Positions 43,372-52,933 of a stretch of 64,000 bases of DNA are shown here, piece by piece. The notes under the pieces are model-generated. The model ran no database searches. It had not been told where the DNA came from and saw only the letters and a list, made by a program, of their open reading frames with translations. Each line of letters opens with the position of its first letter. The stretch's first letter is position 1. This stretch comes from Janthinobacterium sp. (GTDB lineage: Bacteria > Pseudomonadota > Gammaproteobacteria > Burkholderiales > Burkholderiaceae_D): positions 1 to 64,000 of the forward strand of contig PKWL01000014.1 in assembly GCA_003133225.1 (NCBI GenBank). Reading direction: 5' to 3'. A program made the position numbers and the translations under genes.

Positions 43372-43690
43372 GTTGACATCCTCCCCCACCTCAGGCTAGT
43401 GGCTGCCGCTTATGCGGAAAGGAAGGAGACTCCTCTTGCGAGACGCGCATATGCACGCGCGAGAAAGACCCTTGCCGCGTTGATGTCGCGGTGATGCACG
43501 ACTTGCACGCCTTGATGCCGCGCGCCACTATTTGGCTCGAGGGCGACTTAATGCCGCCCGGAGTCAAACCCTTACGAACCACCGACATGGTTCGCTTCAC
43601 CCCCATAGCGCGACCGCCTCAATTGTTGATAGCTCCCGGAGAATTTTCTCCTGCGAAAGTCATGTATGCTTTGTCATTTGATTGATTGCT
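43372..43690 (-). mobile_element. 3' remnant and right end of an IS605-type TnpB element
   Basis: On the minus strand a frame ending at 43410 reads VVHHRDINAARVFLARAYAR and then LARGVSFLSA before a TAA stop, the C-terminal end of TnpB (HRDINAA is the last RuvC motif). Directly after the stop comes DNA ending in GGGGGAGGATGTCAAC at 43387-43372, which fits the right end and guide-RNA scaffold end known for many TnpB elements. The gene upstream of about 43600 is lost or scrambled, and no TnpA gene or left end is visible. Confidence 0.75.
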
Positions 43691-43751
43691 AAATTCATAC
43701 TGTCGTGCACTGAGACGACTGGCTATGCCGAGTGTAGAAAGGGGATGCCCC

Positions 43752-45104
43752 ATGCGCCATCAAGTGTCCGGTCGTATTAGATGGCTGGTGGTCTTGAGCG
43801 TCCTGCTGGTAGGGATCGTGGTGGTGATCGCCATCGCCGCCGCGCTGGCACCCTCTCTGCTTCCCAGCGGGGATCGAATTACGGGGGAAGGCCAAAGCGC
43901 CGCGGCCGGCGTCATCTTTGTCGGGAGTTATCTCGCGCTGGCGATCGGGAGAATCCCAGGACTTAGCATCGACCGGGCCGGCATCGCCCTAGTCGGCGCC
44001 GGCCTCATGGTCGCGTCGGGCGCTCTGCCGCTCGATGCGGCCTACAAGGCGGTCGATCTCGACACCATCACGCTGCTGCTTGGCATGATGATTGTCGTCA
44101 CCAGCCTGCGCCTTTCCGGTTTTTTTGCGCTTGTCGATGCCTGGGGCCGGCTGCACGCCAGGCGTCCTTTGATTCTTCTTTGCGTAGTCGTCGCGACCTC
44201 GGGCATTTTTTCCGCCTTCCTGGTGAACGACGCGATCTGTCTGGTACTGGGCCCGCTCGTGCTGGAGTTGACGCTGGCACTTGGACGGCGGCCAGTGCCC
44301 TACCTGCTGGCCGTGGCAATGGCGTCGAATGTCGGGTCAACGGCGACGATCACCGGCAACCCCCAGAACATCATGATCGGCAGCTTCTCGCATATTTCTT
44401 ACACCAGTTTTGCCTTGGCGTTGGGGCCGATCGCCTTGCTCGGGCTGATCGTCACCGTGGTGCTCATCGCGCTCTTCCATCGCGCCGAGTTTGCCGACAA
44501 TGAGCGACTTGAAGCGCCGGTGCCGAAGGTCCGTCTCAATCGCGTGCTGGTGATCCGTGCATTGTTAGCAACCCTGATCATGATCGCCTTGTTTTTCGCC
44601 GGGGTCGTACCGGCCAAGGCGGCGATCATCATCGGCGGCCTTCTGCTTCTGACGGGACGGGTGAAGAGCCGGCGGGTCTACGCGGAGATTGACTGGTCCT
44701 TGCTATTGATGTTCGCTGGGCTATTTATTATCGTCGCCGGTGCGCAGCGCGCCCTTCTTAGCCCCGATATTATCGCCGCCATGGGGCGCTTGCATCTCGA
44801 CCTAGTACCCGTGCTAAGTAGTGTGACGGCGTTGTTGTCCAACCTGGTTAGCAACGTGCCGGCAGTTTTGATGCTAAAGCCGTTTGTGGAGGCCCTGAAA
44901 GACCATGACCGGGCGTGGTTGGTGATCGCCATGGCTTCTACGCTGGCTGGCAATTTCACCATTCTGGGCTCGATCGCCAATCTGATCGTCGTGCAAAAGG
45001 CAGCCGCTGCCGGCGTCGTGATCGGGTTCTGGGACTATTTCAGGGTCGGCGCGCCGCTCACCATCGTCACCCTCGTTATCGGTACGCTGTGGCTATGGCT
45101 ATAA
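43752..45104 (+). CDS. Anion/Na+ permease, ArsB/NhaD superfamily (SLC13-like)
   Basis: 450-residue polytopic membrane protein. FSAFLVNDAICLVLGPLVLE and STATITGNPQNIMIGSFSHI in the first half, with SNLVSNVPAVLMLKPFVEAL and LAGNFTILGSIANLIVVQKA in the second, are the paired hairpin motifs of the ArsB/NhaD/CitM superfamily (as in YbiR). Substrate is unknown. The ATG at 43752 was chosen for the AGAAAGGGG eight bases upstream; an in-frame ATG at 43725 is the alternative. Its stop lies within the start of the next gene. Confidence 0.85.
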   Translation: MRHQVSGRIRWLVVLSVLLVGIVVVIAIAAALAPSLLPSGDRITGEGQSAAAGVIFVGSYLALAIGRIPGLSIDRAGIALVGAGLMVASGALPLDAAYKAVDLDTITLLLGMMIVVTSLRLSGFFALVDAWGRLHARRPLILLCVVVATSGIFSAFLVNDAICLVLGPLVLELTLALGRRPVPYLLAVAMASNVGSTATITGNPQNIMIGSFSHISYTSFALALGPIALLGLIVTVVLIALFHRAEFADNERLEAPVPKVRLNRVLVIRALLATLIMIALFFAGVVPAKAAIIIGGLLLLTGRVKSRRVYAEIDWSLLLMFAGLFIIVAGAQRALLSPDIIAAMGRLHLDLVPVLSSVTALLSNLVSNVPAVLMLKPFVEALKDHDRAWLVIAMASTLAGNFTILGSIANLIVVQKAAAAGVVIGFWDYFRVGAPLTIVTLVIGTLWLWL

Positions 45105-46333
45105 CATCAACCAAGAGCCCACGTTTCCATCCATTCTCGTTAGATGCCATCAACTTCCTGCTGGCCGACGTGCGCGGCGCCCTTGGGCCTTATCTCAACG
45201 TGTTCCTTGTCACACAGCAGCACTGGAGCCAGTTTGAAGTCGGATGGGTCACCGCCGTCGGCGGCCTGCTCGGCCTTGCGGTGCAAACGCCGATCGGCGC
45301 CGCGATCGACGAATTGCGCTGCAAGCGCGCCGCGATCGTTTTCGCGCTTGCCGTGTTGGGTATGGCCGCGCTTGCCATCTTCGCGTGGCCGAGCTTTTGG
45401 CCGGTTGCGATCGCCAACAGCCTGATGTCAATTGTCGGCGACGTCTTTGGTCCGGCCGTAGCGGCCCTGACCTTGGGCCTGTTCAAGCGCCAACAGCTGG
45501 CCCGTCGCGTGGGCAGAAACTCGGCGTTCGACCATGCCGGCAATGTCGCCATCGCCGTGGTGGCGGCCGCCGTCGGCTATGCCTTCTCGCAGCGTGTCGT
45601 TTTCCTTCTCGTGCCAGTATTTGCCGTACTTGCCGCCAGCGCCGTGCTTACCATTCCCGCCAAAGCGATCGATTTTGACCGGGCGCGGGACCTCGATCCA
45701 GAGTCCGATGTAGCGGCGAGCGGCGGCGCCGGCTACGGCGTCCTGTTCCAATCCCGGCCACTGGTCATCTTCGGCCTGTGCGTCATGCTGTACCATTTTG
45801 CCAATGCGGGGCTGCTGCCACTGGCGGGACAGAAGCTCGCCGCCGAATACCCGAAAGAAGCGACTGCGATGATGTCTGCCTGCATCATTGCAGCACAGGC
45901 GGTCATGCTGCCGATCGCCCTTGTGGTTGGGCGTACGGCCGACAGTTGGGGACGCAAGCCCTTGTTTCTCGTCGGGTTTGCCGTTTTGCCCATCCGCGCT
46001 CTGCTCTACACCTTTTCCGACAATAGCGTCTGGCTGATCGGCGTCCAATTGCTCGATGGCGTCAGCGCTGGAATCTTTGGCGCCCTGATGCCCCTCGTGA
46101 TCGCCGATATCATGCGCGGCACCGGGCGCTACAATCTGGCACTGGGCGCCATCGCCACAGCGACGGGGATCGGCGCCGCGCTGAGCGGCCTAGCTACCGG
46201 GGTGATCGTCGACCACTTCGGGTACCGCGTAGCTTTTCTCGCCGCCGGCGCGGCTGCGGTCGTGGCCTTGGTCGTCTTCGCCATTCGAATGCCGGAAACT
46301 GCCGAACTGGAAAAGGTCGCGCTGCAGCCTTGA
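45095..46333 (+). CDS. Major facilitator superfamily transporter
   Basis: 412-residue MFS permease with about twelve hydrophobic segments. The first-half loop carries QTPIGAAIDELRCKRAAIVF, a degenerate motif A, and the second half has VVGRTADSWGRKPLFLVGF, a good motif A. It starts inside the end of the preceding permease gene (10 bases of overlap), so the two are co-translated. The pairing of an ArsB-like permease with an MFS exporter suggests a shared job in efflux, but the substrate is not evident. Confidence 0.87.
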   Translation: MAITSTKSPRFHPFSLDAINFLLADVRGALGPYLNVFLVTQQHWSQFEVGWVTAVGGLLGLAVQTPIGAAIDELRCKRAAIVFALAVLGMAALAIFAWPSFWPVAIANSLMSIVGDVFGPAVAALTLGLFKRQQLARRVGRNSAFDHAGNVAIAVVAAAVGYAFSQRVVFLLVPVFAVLAASAVLTIPAKAIDFDRARDLDPESDVAASGGAGYGVLFQSRPLVIFGLCVMLYHFANAGLLPLAGQKLAAEYPKEATAMMSACIIAAQAVMLPIALVVGRTADSWGRKPLFLVGFAVLPIRALLYTFSDNSVWLIGVQLLDGVSAGIFGALMPLVIADIMRGTGRYNLALGAIATATGIGAALSGLATGVIVDHFGYRVAFLAAGAAAVVALVVFAIRMPETAELEKVALQP

Positions 46334-46839
46334 GCCAGTTTGTGGGCCGGGCCCAAAACGGCAATTTGTGAACCACGCCCGCCCGCTTGTAATCGACCCC
46401 TTTCAGGATAAGATTAACTGCGACTGACCAGTCTCCACCGGATCGAGCGCGACGGTCCTAATTGGATCCAACTTTGCACGCCCAAGGGGTAGGGAGCGCG
46501 CAACTGGGCGAGTCGATTCGTCCAATCTCAACCGCTGAGTAATATGACGGAATTCACGGGAGGTTTGAGATGTTTTTGTGCCGTCTCCCGAGAAAATTTC
46601 TCCGCAGGGATCGCAAATTTACTTATCTGGCCGCAAGCAAAATGGCTCATCGCTGCTCAGACTTAGCTCTGTGCGGTCTGCCGAACAGACGATCTAATGA
46701 GGAAGATGAATGATGGGCGCTGCGATGAGGCCTAAAAAGGACCCGAAATCGGGCACTGTTTTAGAGCAGATTCCGGCCGAAATGGCTGGCTCGCGACCAT
46801 TTTTCAACACCCAAAGTCACAACCAAAGGAATGTCAACC
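46334..46839. other. Intergenic stretch upstream of the alcohol dehydrogenase
   Basis: About 500 bases. No gene was recognised; a short open frame at 46710 runs out of frame into the dehydrogenase gene and is noise. The region should hold the dehydrogenase promoter. No FNR-like dyad was seen. Confidence 0.4.
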
Positions 46840-47877
46840 ATGAAAGCTCTCGTTTATCAGGGGCCGGGAAAGAAATCTCTCGAAGACCGCCCAAAGCCGG
46901 ACATCACGGCATCCACGGATGCAATTGTCAGAGTAACCAAGACCACGATTTGCGGGACCGACCTGCATATCCTCAAGGGGGATGTTGCCACCTGCCAGCC
47001 GGGCCGTATCCTGGGTCATGAAGGCGTTGGCATCATCGAGAAGGTTGGCGCGGCAGTCTCTGCTTTCAAGCCAGGAGACCATGTCCTTATCTCCTGCGTA
47101 AGTGCATGCGGTAAGTGTGTTTATTGCCGCAAGCAGATGTTTTCGCACTGCACGACAGGCGGCTGGATTCTTGGCAACAGCATCGACGGCACACAGGCAG
47201 AGTTCGTTCGTATTCCGTACGCGGATACCAGTCTCTATCCGATTCCCGATGGCGCGGACGAAGAGGCGCTGGTAATGCTGAGCGACATCTTGCCAACTGG
47301 CTTCGAATGTGGCGTGCTGAACGGCAAGGTACAACCAGGATTTACCGTGGCGATTGTTGGTGCCGGGCCGATCGGGCTCGCTGCCTTGCTCACCGCCCAG
47401 TTCTACTCGCCGGCCGAAATCATCATGATCGATCTGGACGACAACCGTCTGGAAGTTGCCAAGCGTTTCGGTGCAACCGCGACCGTAAATAGTCATGATG
47501 GCAAAGCGGTTGAGACGATCCTGAAAATGACAGGCGAGCGCGGTGTCGACACGGCGATCGAGGCCGTCGGCATTCCGGCTACTTTTGAAATGTGTGAGAA
47601 AATTATTGCGCCGGGCGGCACCATCGCTAACATCGGTGTTCACGGAACCAAAGTAGCGCTGCATTTGGAGCGCCTATGGGACCGTAACCTCACCATCACG
47701 ACGCGCCTGGTCGATACAGTCAGTACGCCTATGCTGCTCAAAGTTCTGCAGTCTCACAAACTGGACGCCAAGCTGCTGATCACCCATCATTTCAAACTTG
47801 ATGGCATCCTCGACGCCTATGAAACCTTCGGGCACGCGGCCGACACGCGCGCACTCAAGGTAATTATTGAAGCATAG
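46840..47877 (+). CDS. Zinc-dependent alcohol dehydrogenase (MDR family)
   Basis: 345-residue medium-chain dehydrogenase. The catalytic zinc ligands lie in TICGTDLHILKG and GHEGVG, and the structural zinc cysteines in ACGKCVYCRKQMFSHC. The nucleotide fold has VAIVGAGPIGLAALL. The ATG giving MKALVYQGPG was chosen because AAAGGA sits nine bases before it; the ATG three codons upstream directly touches that site. Relatives reduce or oxidise short-chain alcohols, often under low oxygen. Substrate is inferred only at family level. Confidence 0.93.
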   Translation: MKALVYQGPGKKSLEDRPKPDITASTDAIVRVTKTTICGTDLHILKGDVATCQPGRILGHEGVGIIEKVGAAVSAFKPGDHVLISCVSACGKCVYCRKQMFSHCTTGGWILGNSIDGTQAEFVRIPYADTSLYPIPDGADEEALVMLSDILPTGFECGVLNGKVQPGFTVAIVGAGPIGLAALLTAQFYSPAEIIMIDLDDNRLEVAKRFGATATVNSHDGKAVETILKMTGERGVDTAIEAVGIPATFEMCEKIIAPGGTIANIGVHGTKVALHLERLWDRNLTITTRLVDTVSTPMLLKVLQSHKLDAKLLITHHFKLDGILDAYETFGHAADTRALKVIIEA

Positions 47878-48351
47878 AATTACCCGAAGCGTAAGCCACC
47901 CCGACTAATGCAAAGCCGGGGTCTTGGCACGCCCGGTAGGTAAAACGGGAAGCGCGAAAAAATAGATTAGCTTGAAGCTGCTTCGCGCTCTTCGCCATGT
48001 CCTACTGCAGTATGCCGAATCAGTATGGGCATGGGCGGGCGACTAAAGCGTATGTCTACATTTGAGGCTGAGGGCCAAATTCGAAATTTCCAAACACGTT
48101 TTGCCAATGTTTTGTGTCTTCCGTGTTCCTACCATGCATTTTTCGCGTATATTGCGATGGCCGCGACTTTTGGATGGGGGAGTCTTCGCTCCGTCCGAAG
48201 CATCATAAGCACATGGCAATGTCATTGATCGTGTGCGAGCCTGCGTAGGCAGGCTCGACGGCTTGTCTAGCCTATGGAACCGTCCGCAGGACACGCATCC
48301 GGCGTTTTTTAAGGCGGCTCATGAGGATGCCACTAAGGAAGAGTTCAAACC
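47878..48351. other. Intergenic stretch before the phospholipase D gene
   Basis: 474 bases. A weak hairpin (ACCCCG / CGGGGT) around 47897-47922 might end the dehydrogenase transcript. Nothing else was recognised. Confidence 0.35.
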
Positions 48352-49974
48352 ATGAATCAATTTTTTTGGAGCAAGTTGACGAGCGGTTGGTCCTCCTTTT
48401 TCCTCCTGCCGCTGATCGTCGCCATCCTCAGTGGGTGCGCATCGCTTCCGCCTGGTTCTGATTTTTCAAAGACTGTTTCCTTGGCGCTGGCTCATCCGGA
48501 GGAGACCCCTCTCGGTCGCCAGTTCGACAGTGCGGCCCGCGAACATGAAGGCAACTCGGGATTTCGACTCATTCAGGCAGGCGCCGCCGGCTTCCAGCTT
48601 CGCATGCAAATGATCAATGCGGCAAAACGTACGCTCGACCTCCAATACTTCATTTTCAGCGGGGATGAAACCGGTCGCTTGCTAACTGACGCCGTGTTGC
48701 ATGCTGCCGATCGCGGGGTGCGTGTGCGCGTCTTGGTTGACGATGGTGAAACGCTGGCCGGTGACGAGCAGCTTACCGTGCTTGACGCGCATCCTTCGAT
48801 CGCGCTTCGCATCTTCAACCCATTTGCCTATCGTGGCCATATAGAGATGTTTCGCGCCACCGAGTTCGCGTTCAATTCCGGGCGACTCGACTATCGAATG
48901 CACAACAAATTGCTCGTTGTCGACAATGCCGTGGCGCTTTTAGGCGGACGCAATATAGGTGATCCATATTTTCAGATCGATCCGGATTCGCAAGTCGCCG
49001 ACGACGATATTTTTGCCGCCGGCCCGATCGCCCGGAAACTGTCGGCATCCTTTGACGAGTTTTGGAACAGCACTCTGGCCATTCCTGCACAGGCTCTTTC
49101 AGGCGGAAAAGCATCGCACGGCGCCTTAAACGAACACCGCCAGGTGTTAGACCGGGAGAAAGGACAGTTGAAGGCAGACGGCGTTGCCTTCGTCAAGGGG
49201 ATTGCGAGCGGCGAGCCCTTTAATGGGATCATTTCCGGCAGCTTGCCTCTGATCTGGGCGCATGCACGGCTGATCTGCGACAGCCCCTACAAGAAAAAGG
49301 TGGAAAGTGGCGCGATGAAGGGCGAGCTGATGCAGCCGGAGGTGGCCGCAGCCACTAGTGCGGTGCAGTCGGAGTTACTGATGATCACCCCTTATCTGAT
49401 ACCAGGTGATGCGGGAATGCACTTGTTCAAAGACCTGCGTGAACGCAACGCCCGTGTCCGGATCTTGACCAGCTCGCTTGAATCGTCGACGGTTTTGCCG
49501 GCACAATCGGGCTACATGCACTATCGGGTACCCATGCTTGAAATTGGCGTGCAACTCTATGAAATCCGCGCGCTTTTGGGCAACATCAAAGGCAGTGGTG
49601 AAACAGAGGCAATATCGCGCCATGGAAATTATTCGCTGCACGCGAAATTGATCGTATTTGACCGAAAAGAGTTGTTTATCGGTTCAATGAACTTCGATCA
49701 ACGATCCAAACATCTAAACACGGAGATTGGTTTACTCATAGACAGTCCTGCGCTGGCGCAACAAATCGCCGCACGTTTCGATGCCATGGTGGCGCCCGTC
49801 AATTCCTACAAACTAGCGTTGTACCCGAACGACACGGGGCGGGCAGCAAGTTTGGTATGGCACACTCAGGAAGACGGCAAAGCCGTTGAGTACCATTCAG
49901 AACCGGCCCGGAGTGAATGGCAAAGAGTCAAGGTCAACATTTTGTCCCTTATGCCACTAGAAAAGGAATTGTAA
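48352..49974 (+). CDS. Phospholipase D family lipoprotein (cardiolipin synthase-like)
   Basis: 540-residue protein with two HKD motifs: HNKLLVVD starting at residue 184 and HAKLIVFD starting at residue 430. Each is followed by a short Gly-rich turn (GGRN, GSMN), as in the phospholipase D superfamily. The N-terminus is hydrophobic and ends in LSGCAS, a lipobox with Cys29, so it is probably a membrane lipoprotein. Cardiolipin synthase C and related periplasmic transferases are the nearest type. A GGAAGAG site precedes the ATG. Confidence 0.92.
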   Translation: MNQFFWSKLTSGWSSFFLLPLIVAILSGCASLPPGSDFSKTVSLALAHPEETPLGRQFDSAAREHEGNSGFRLIQAGAAGFQLRMQMINAAKRTLDLQYFIFSGDETGRLLTDAVLHAADRGVRVRVLVDDGETLAGDEQLTVLDAHPSIALRIFNPFAYRGHIEMFRATEFAFNSGRLDYRMHNKLLVVDNAVALLGGRNIGDPYFQIDPDSQVADDDIFAAGPIARKLSASFDEFWNSTLAIPAQALSGGKASHGALNEHRQVLDREKGQLKADGVAFVKGIASGEPFNGIISGSLPLIWAHARLICDSPYKKKVESGAMKGELMQPEVAAATSAVQSELLMITPYLIPGDAGMHLFKDLRERNARVRILTSSLESSTVLPAQSGYMHYRVPMLEIGVQLYEIRALLGNIKGSGETEAISRHGNYSLHAKLIVFDRKELFIGSMNFDQRSKHLNTEIGLLIDSPALAQQIAARFDAMVAPVNSYKLALYPNDTGRAASLVWHTQEDGKAVEYHSEPARSEWQRVKVNILSLMPLEKEL

Positions 49975-50680
49975 ACGGACGGCTGCCATTGAGAAGTCAG
50001 AGCGGCGTCGTCGTGGCGAATCTTACCTGCACGCCGACGCGGCCAGCACCGGCACTCCCCGATTGCAGACAGACCGTCCTGTCCGCTGCCTTGATTGCTT
50101 GTTGCGACGCTGCAGGCGTGCCCCTACCGAGGTGATCCGCGCACTCCAGACCTCGCGCGGCGAGCGCTTTCCCATGGACGGCCAGATTCTCGAGGGGCAT
50201 ACAGCGCATTGTGATAGTAGGCGATGAGGCCAATGACGCACCCGCCTTGGCCGCCGTCGGCATCGTGACGGGCTGCGGGACGGCCAGGTTAGCTTGATGC
50301 GCGGTAATCCGCGCCTGCTGCTTGATGCGATCGACATTTTTCGCCGCACCTGCGGCAAGATCCGTCAAATTCTGTTCTAAATGGTGTTTTCAACGTGGCC
50401 GGTGTGCCGCTAGCAGGGTTCGCCCATCTCAATCCGATGATCGCCGCCGCCGCGGCATTTTCCAGCATCTCGGTGGTTCGCGATGCCTTGCTGCTCACGC
50501 GCTTTCGATAACGAGGACGATAGTGTCGGGTCCGCCTACAGACTGACGACAAGCCACACTTGTGAGTGACCATACCGGTGCCGATGGCCGCCAGCGGGCG
50601 TAGCCATTTCTAGGTCCAGAGGTGTGCTCCCACGACGGCAATAGCGCTACACTGTGAATGAGACGAACCGGAGATACAGC
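49975..50680. other. Intergenic stretch with unclassified minus-strand open frames
   Basis: Two overlapping minus-strand frames (49997-50368 and 50289-50573) read as if one alanine-rich protein had been shifted near 50330, but no family was recognised. They may be chance frames in GC-rich DNA. No repeat or hairpin of note was seen. Confidence 0.35.
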
Positions 50681-50998
50681 ATGCAAGATATTGACCCCAA
50701 CAACACTTTCCGTGGGCTTCCCCTGACCGCGGAGCAAGACGCTGAAGTTAGGCACTACATAAAAAAGAAAAAACAGCATAACGAAGCGTGGGACACAACG
50801 GAATTGGCCGCCATGCTTAAAGACATGCTGGAGCCTCCCGGCGACGACGAAGGACTCGGCGCCGCCCCTTCGTACGAAACGACCGCGGCTGCAGAACGTG
50901 CCGCCGCTTCCATCGACGAGGCGATGGAACCCATTGAAGCTTCTGAGGAACTAAATGCCGCCATGGAATCAGAGGCGATGAAAAGTCAAAAACGTTAA
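50681..50998 (+). CDS. Small acidic protein of unknown function
   Basis: 105 residues from MQDIDPNNTFRGLPLTAEQD. A lysine cluster (YIKKKKQHNEAW) lies near residue 30, followed by an acidic, alanine-rich, probably disordered tail with many Glu and Ala. No family was recognised. An upstream in-frame ATG at 50654 would add nine residues. GGAG lies about nine bases before the chosen ATG, which supports expression. Confidence 0.55.
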   Translation: MQDIDPNNTFRGLPLTAEQDAEVRHYIKKKKQHNEAWDTTELAAMLKDMLEPPGDDEGLGAAPSYETTAAAERAAASIDEAMEPIEASEELNAAMESEAMKSQKR

Positions 50999-51279
50999 GT
51001 CGGCGCGCGTGCCCCTTAGGAAGTCCTCGTTTCATTTCGCGCCGCTTGACGCAATTTTTTAAACTGGCGGCGCCTCGGACTGCGGGTCGCCCGACCCTGT
51101 GCGGGCCCGTTCCTTTGCTTCGGACGTATTTTCCTCGTGCCAGCGCCGTCCTTCAACCCAGCGCTGAGAGCAGCGAGTCATTGTGCAAGACGTGGGAGAT
51201 GAGATCCTGCCAATGATTGGCCAGGTGGCGCAGGAAGGTGATTCATTAAACACGATAAATCAACTCCTAGGAAAAAGAA

Positions 51280-52803
51280 TTGCTCTCGCTAAAACAGAAA
51301 TTTGCAGCGGTCCCTGATGGCGCCGGTGCGTTATTTTTCATCCAGATATTTGCCACCTTGGGCTTTGCCGTCTTATATTCGACCTTGGTCCTGTACGCGA
51401 CCAAAAAATTACATTTCACGGTAAAGGACGCGACAGCCATCATGGGTGTGTTTGGCGCGTTTAATTATGGTTTGCATCTGTTCGGTGGCTATCTAGGCGG
51501 CCGTTTCATGAGTAACCGCAACCTGTTTGTCGGTGGCATGGTGCTGCAAGTGATCGGGTGTGCAAATATTGCAGGCGGTACGGTTTCTCAACTTTACTGG
51601 GGCCTGGCATTTTTCCTGACGGGCAGCGGACTGAATGTGACCTGCCTCAATTTGATGCTCACCCAAAGATTCAAACCGGAAGATGACCGGCGTGAAAGCG
51701 CGTTCCTATGGAATTACGCTGGAATGAATCTTGGATTTTTTATCGGATTCTCCGTGGCCGGTTATTTTCAATTGCAGGAAAATTACACAAGTCTATTCGT
51801 CTTTGCGACCGTCGGGAATTTCTTGGCCATTGTTCTGGCCGGCGCAACTTGGAAAGTGTTAGCGGATCTGGATACCAGGCTGTTACAAGCAACGCCAGCC
51901 CAATTTAAGCTGAGATTCATGGCCGGGTTGGCAATTCTGGGCGGCTTGGTGCCCATTGTCTACCTCATGCTCCAGCATGCGGAATTTAGCGGAAGTCTGG
52001 TTCTCATCGTCGGCATGGGCATTGCGGCCACTTTGCTTTATTTGACTGTAAAGCATAGGGACCAGAGGGAGCGCAACAACATGTGGGCCTACATGATACT
52101 CACGCTGGGCTCGCTGGTATTTTGGGCGCTGTATCAGATGGCTCCCATGGGCTTGCAGCTGTTTGCCTTGAACAACGTCGATCGACAGGTATGGGGAATT
52201 CAGATTGCGCCCCAATGGATACAAAACATCAACAGTTTTGTCATTATGCTAGGCGGTCCGCTGATGGCCATGTTGTTCAATCGCTTGCGCGGCAAAGGCT
52301 GGAACATCGATCTCCCGGTGCAATTTTCCGCCTCATTGATATTAATCGGGGCCGGGTTTCTTGTATTGCCATTAGGAATATCATTGGCCGGTGGTAACGG
52401 CCTAGTGGCGTTCAAATGGATTGCAATCAGTTATCTTTTGCAAAGTATCGGTGAGCTGCTTATTTCTCCAGTCGGTTATGCAATGGTCGGACGCCTTGCT
52501 CCAACGCAATATCAAGGCGTCATGATGGGAACGTGGATGCTCGTCACCGGTGTGGCATCCATTTTGGCAAGTTACTTTTCCGGCTTAATACCGGAGGCGA
52601 CTGAAGGGCTCGCTGTGTCTACCAATCCAACGTACAATAGCATTTTTTCCCATTTGGGCTGGACTAGTGTTGCAATTGGCATACTCATGATTACATTGAG
52701 TCCCATATTGCGCAAATTAATCAGTAGCGGCGTCGCTTGCCACGCGCCCCAGGCTAGAAATGGTGACGTCCGCCAATCTGCGCCAGGGCCGACACTATTG
52801 TGA
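51280..52803 (+). CDS. POT/PTR2-type peptide transporter, divergent
   Basis: 507-residue polytopic transporter, read from a TTG start (LLSLKQKF, with AGGAAAAAG just upstream). It resembles POT-family proton-peptide symporters: FGAFNYGLHLFGGYLGGRF, GLNVTCLNLMLTQRF, ESAFLWNYAGMNLGFFIGF and, in the second half, SPVGYAMVGRLAPTQYQGVM. The ExxER motif usual in helix 1 of POT proteins is absent (FFIQIFATLGFAVLYSTLVL instead). It belongs to the branch also seen in Legionella-like bacteria. Substrate is inferred as small peptides. Confidence 0.85.
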   Translation: MLSLKQKFAAVPDGAGALFFIQIFATLGFAVLYSTLVLYATKKLHFTVKDATAIMGVFGAFNYGLHLFGGYLGGRFMSNRNLFVGGMVLQVIGCANIAGGTVSQLYWGLAFFLTGSGLNVTCLNLMLTQRFKPEDDRRESAFLWNYAGMNLGFFIGFSVAGYFQLQENYTSLFVFATVGNFLAIVLAGATWKVLADLDTRLLQATPAQFKLRFMAGLAILGGLVPIVYLMLQHAEFSGSLVLIVGMGIAATLLYLTVKHRDQRERNNMWAYMILTLGSLVFWALYQMAPMGLQLFALNNVDRQVWGIQIAPQWIQNINSFVIMLGGPLMAMLFNRLRGKGWNIDLPVQFSASLILIGAGFLVLPLGISLAGGNGLVAFKWIAISYLLQSIGELLISPVGYAMVGRLAPTQYQGVMMGTWMLVTGVASILASYFSGLIPEATEGLAVSTNPTYNSIFSHLGWTSVAIGILMITLSPILRKLISSGVACHAPQARNGDVRQSAPGPTLL

Positions 52804-52933
52804 GCGACGCTTGGACGCGACGGGTTACCGCGCCTTGTTTTTGCGGGCGGATCTGCTTCGAGCATGCGGTCTATGGCGGCGGGAGCTAATTGACTTGACT
52901 CGGCGTTCCTACGATGACAAGAAGGGAAACAAA

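Noticed and set aside
46710-47021. Open frame overlapping the alcohol dehydrogenase start
   Set aside because: It is an out-of-frame reading of the dehydrogenase gene with no family match.
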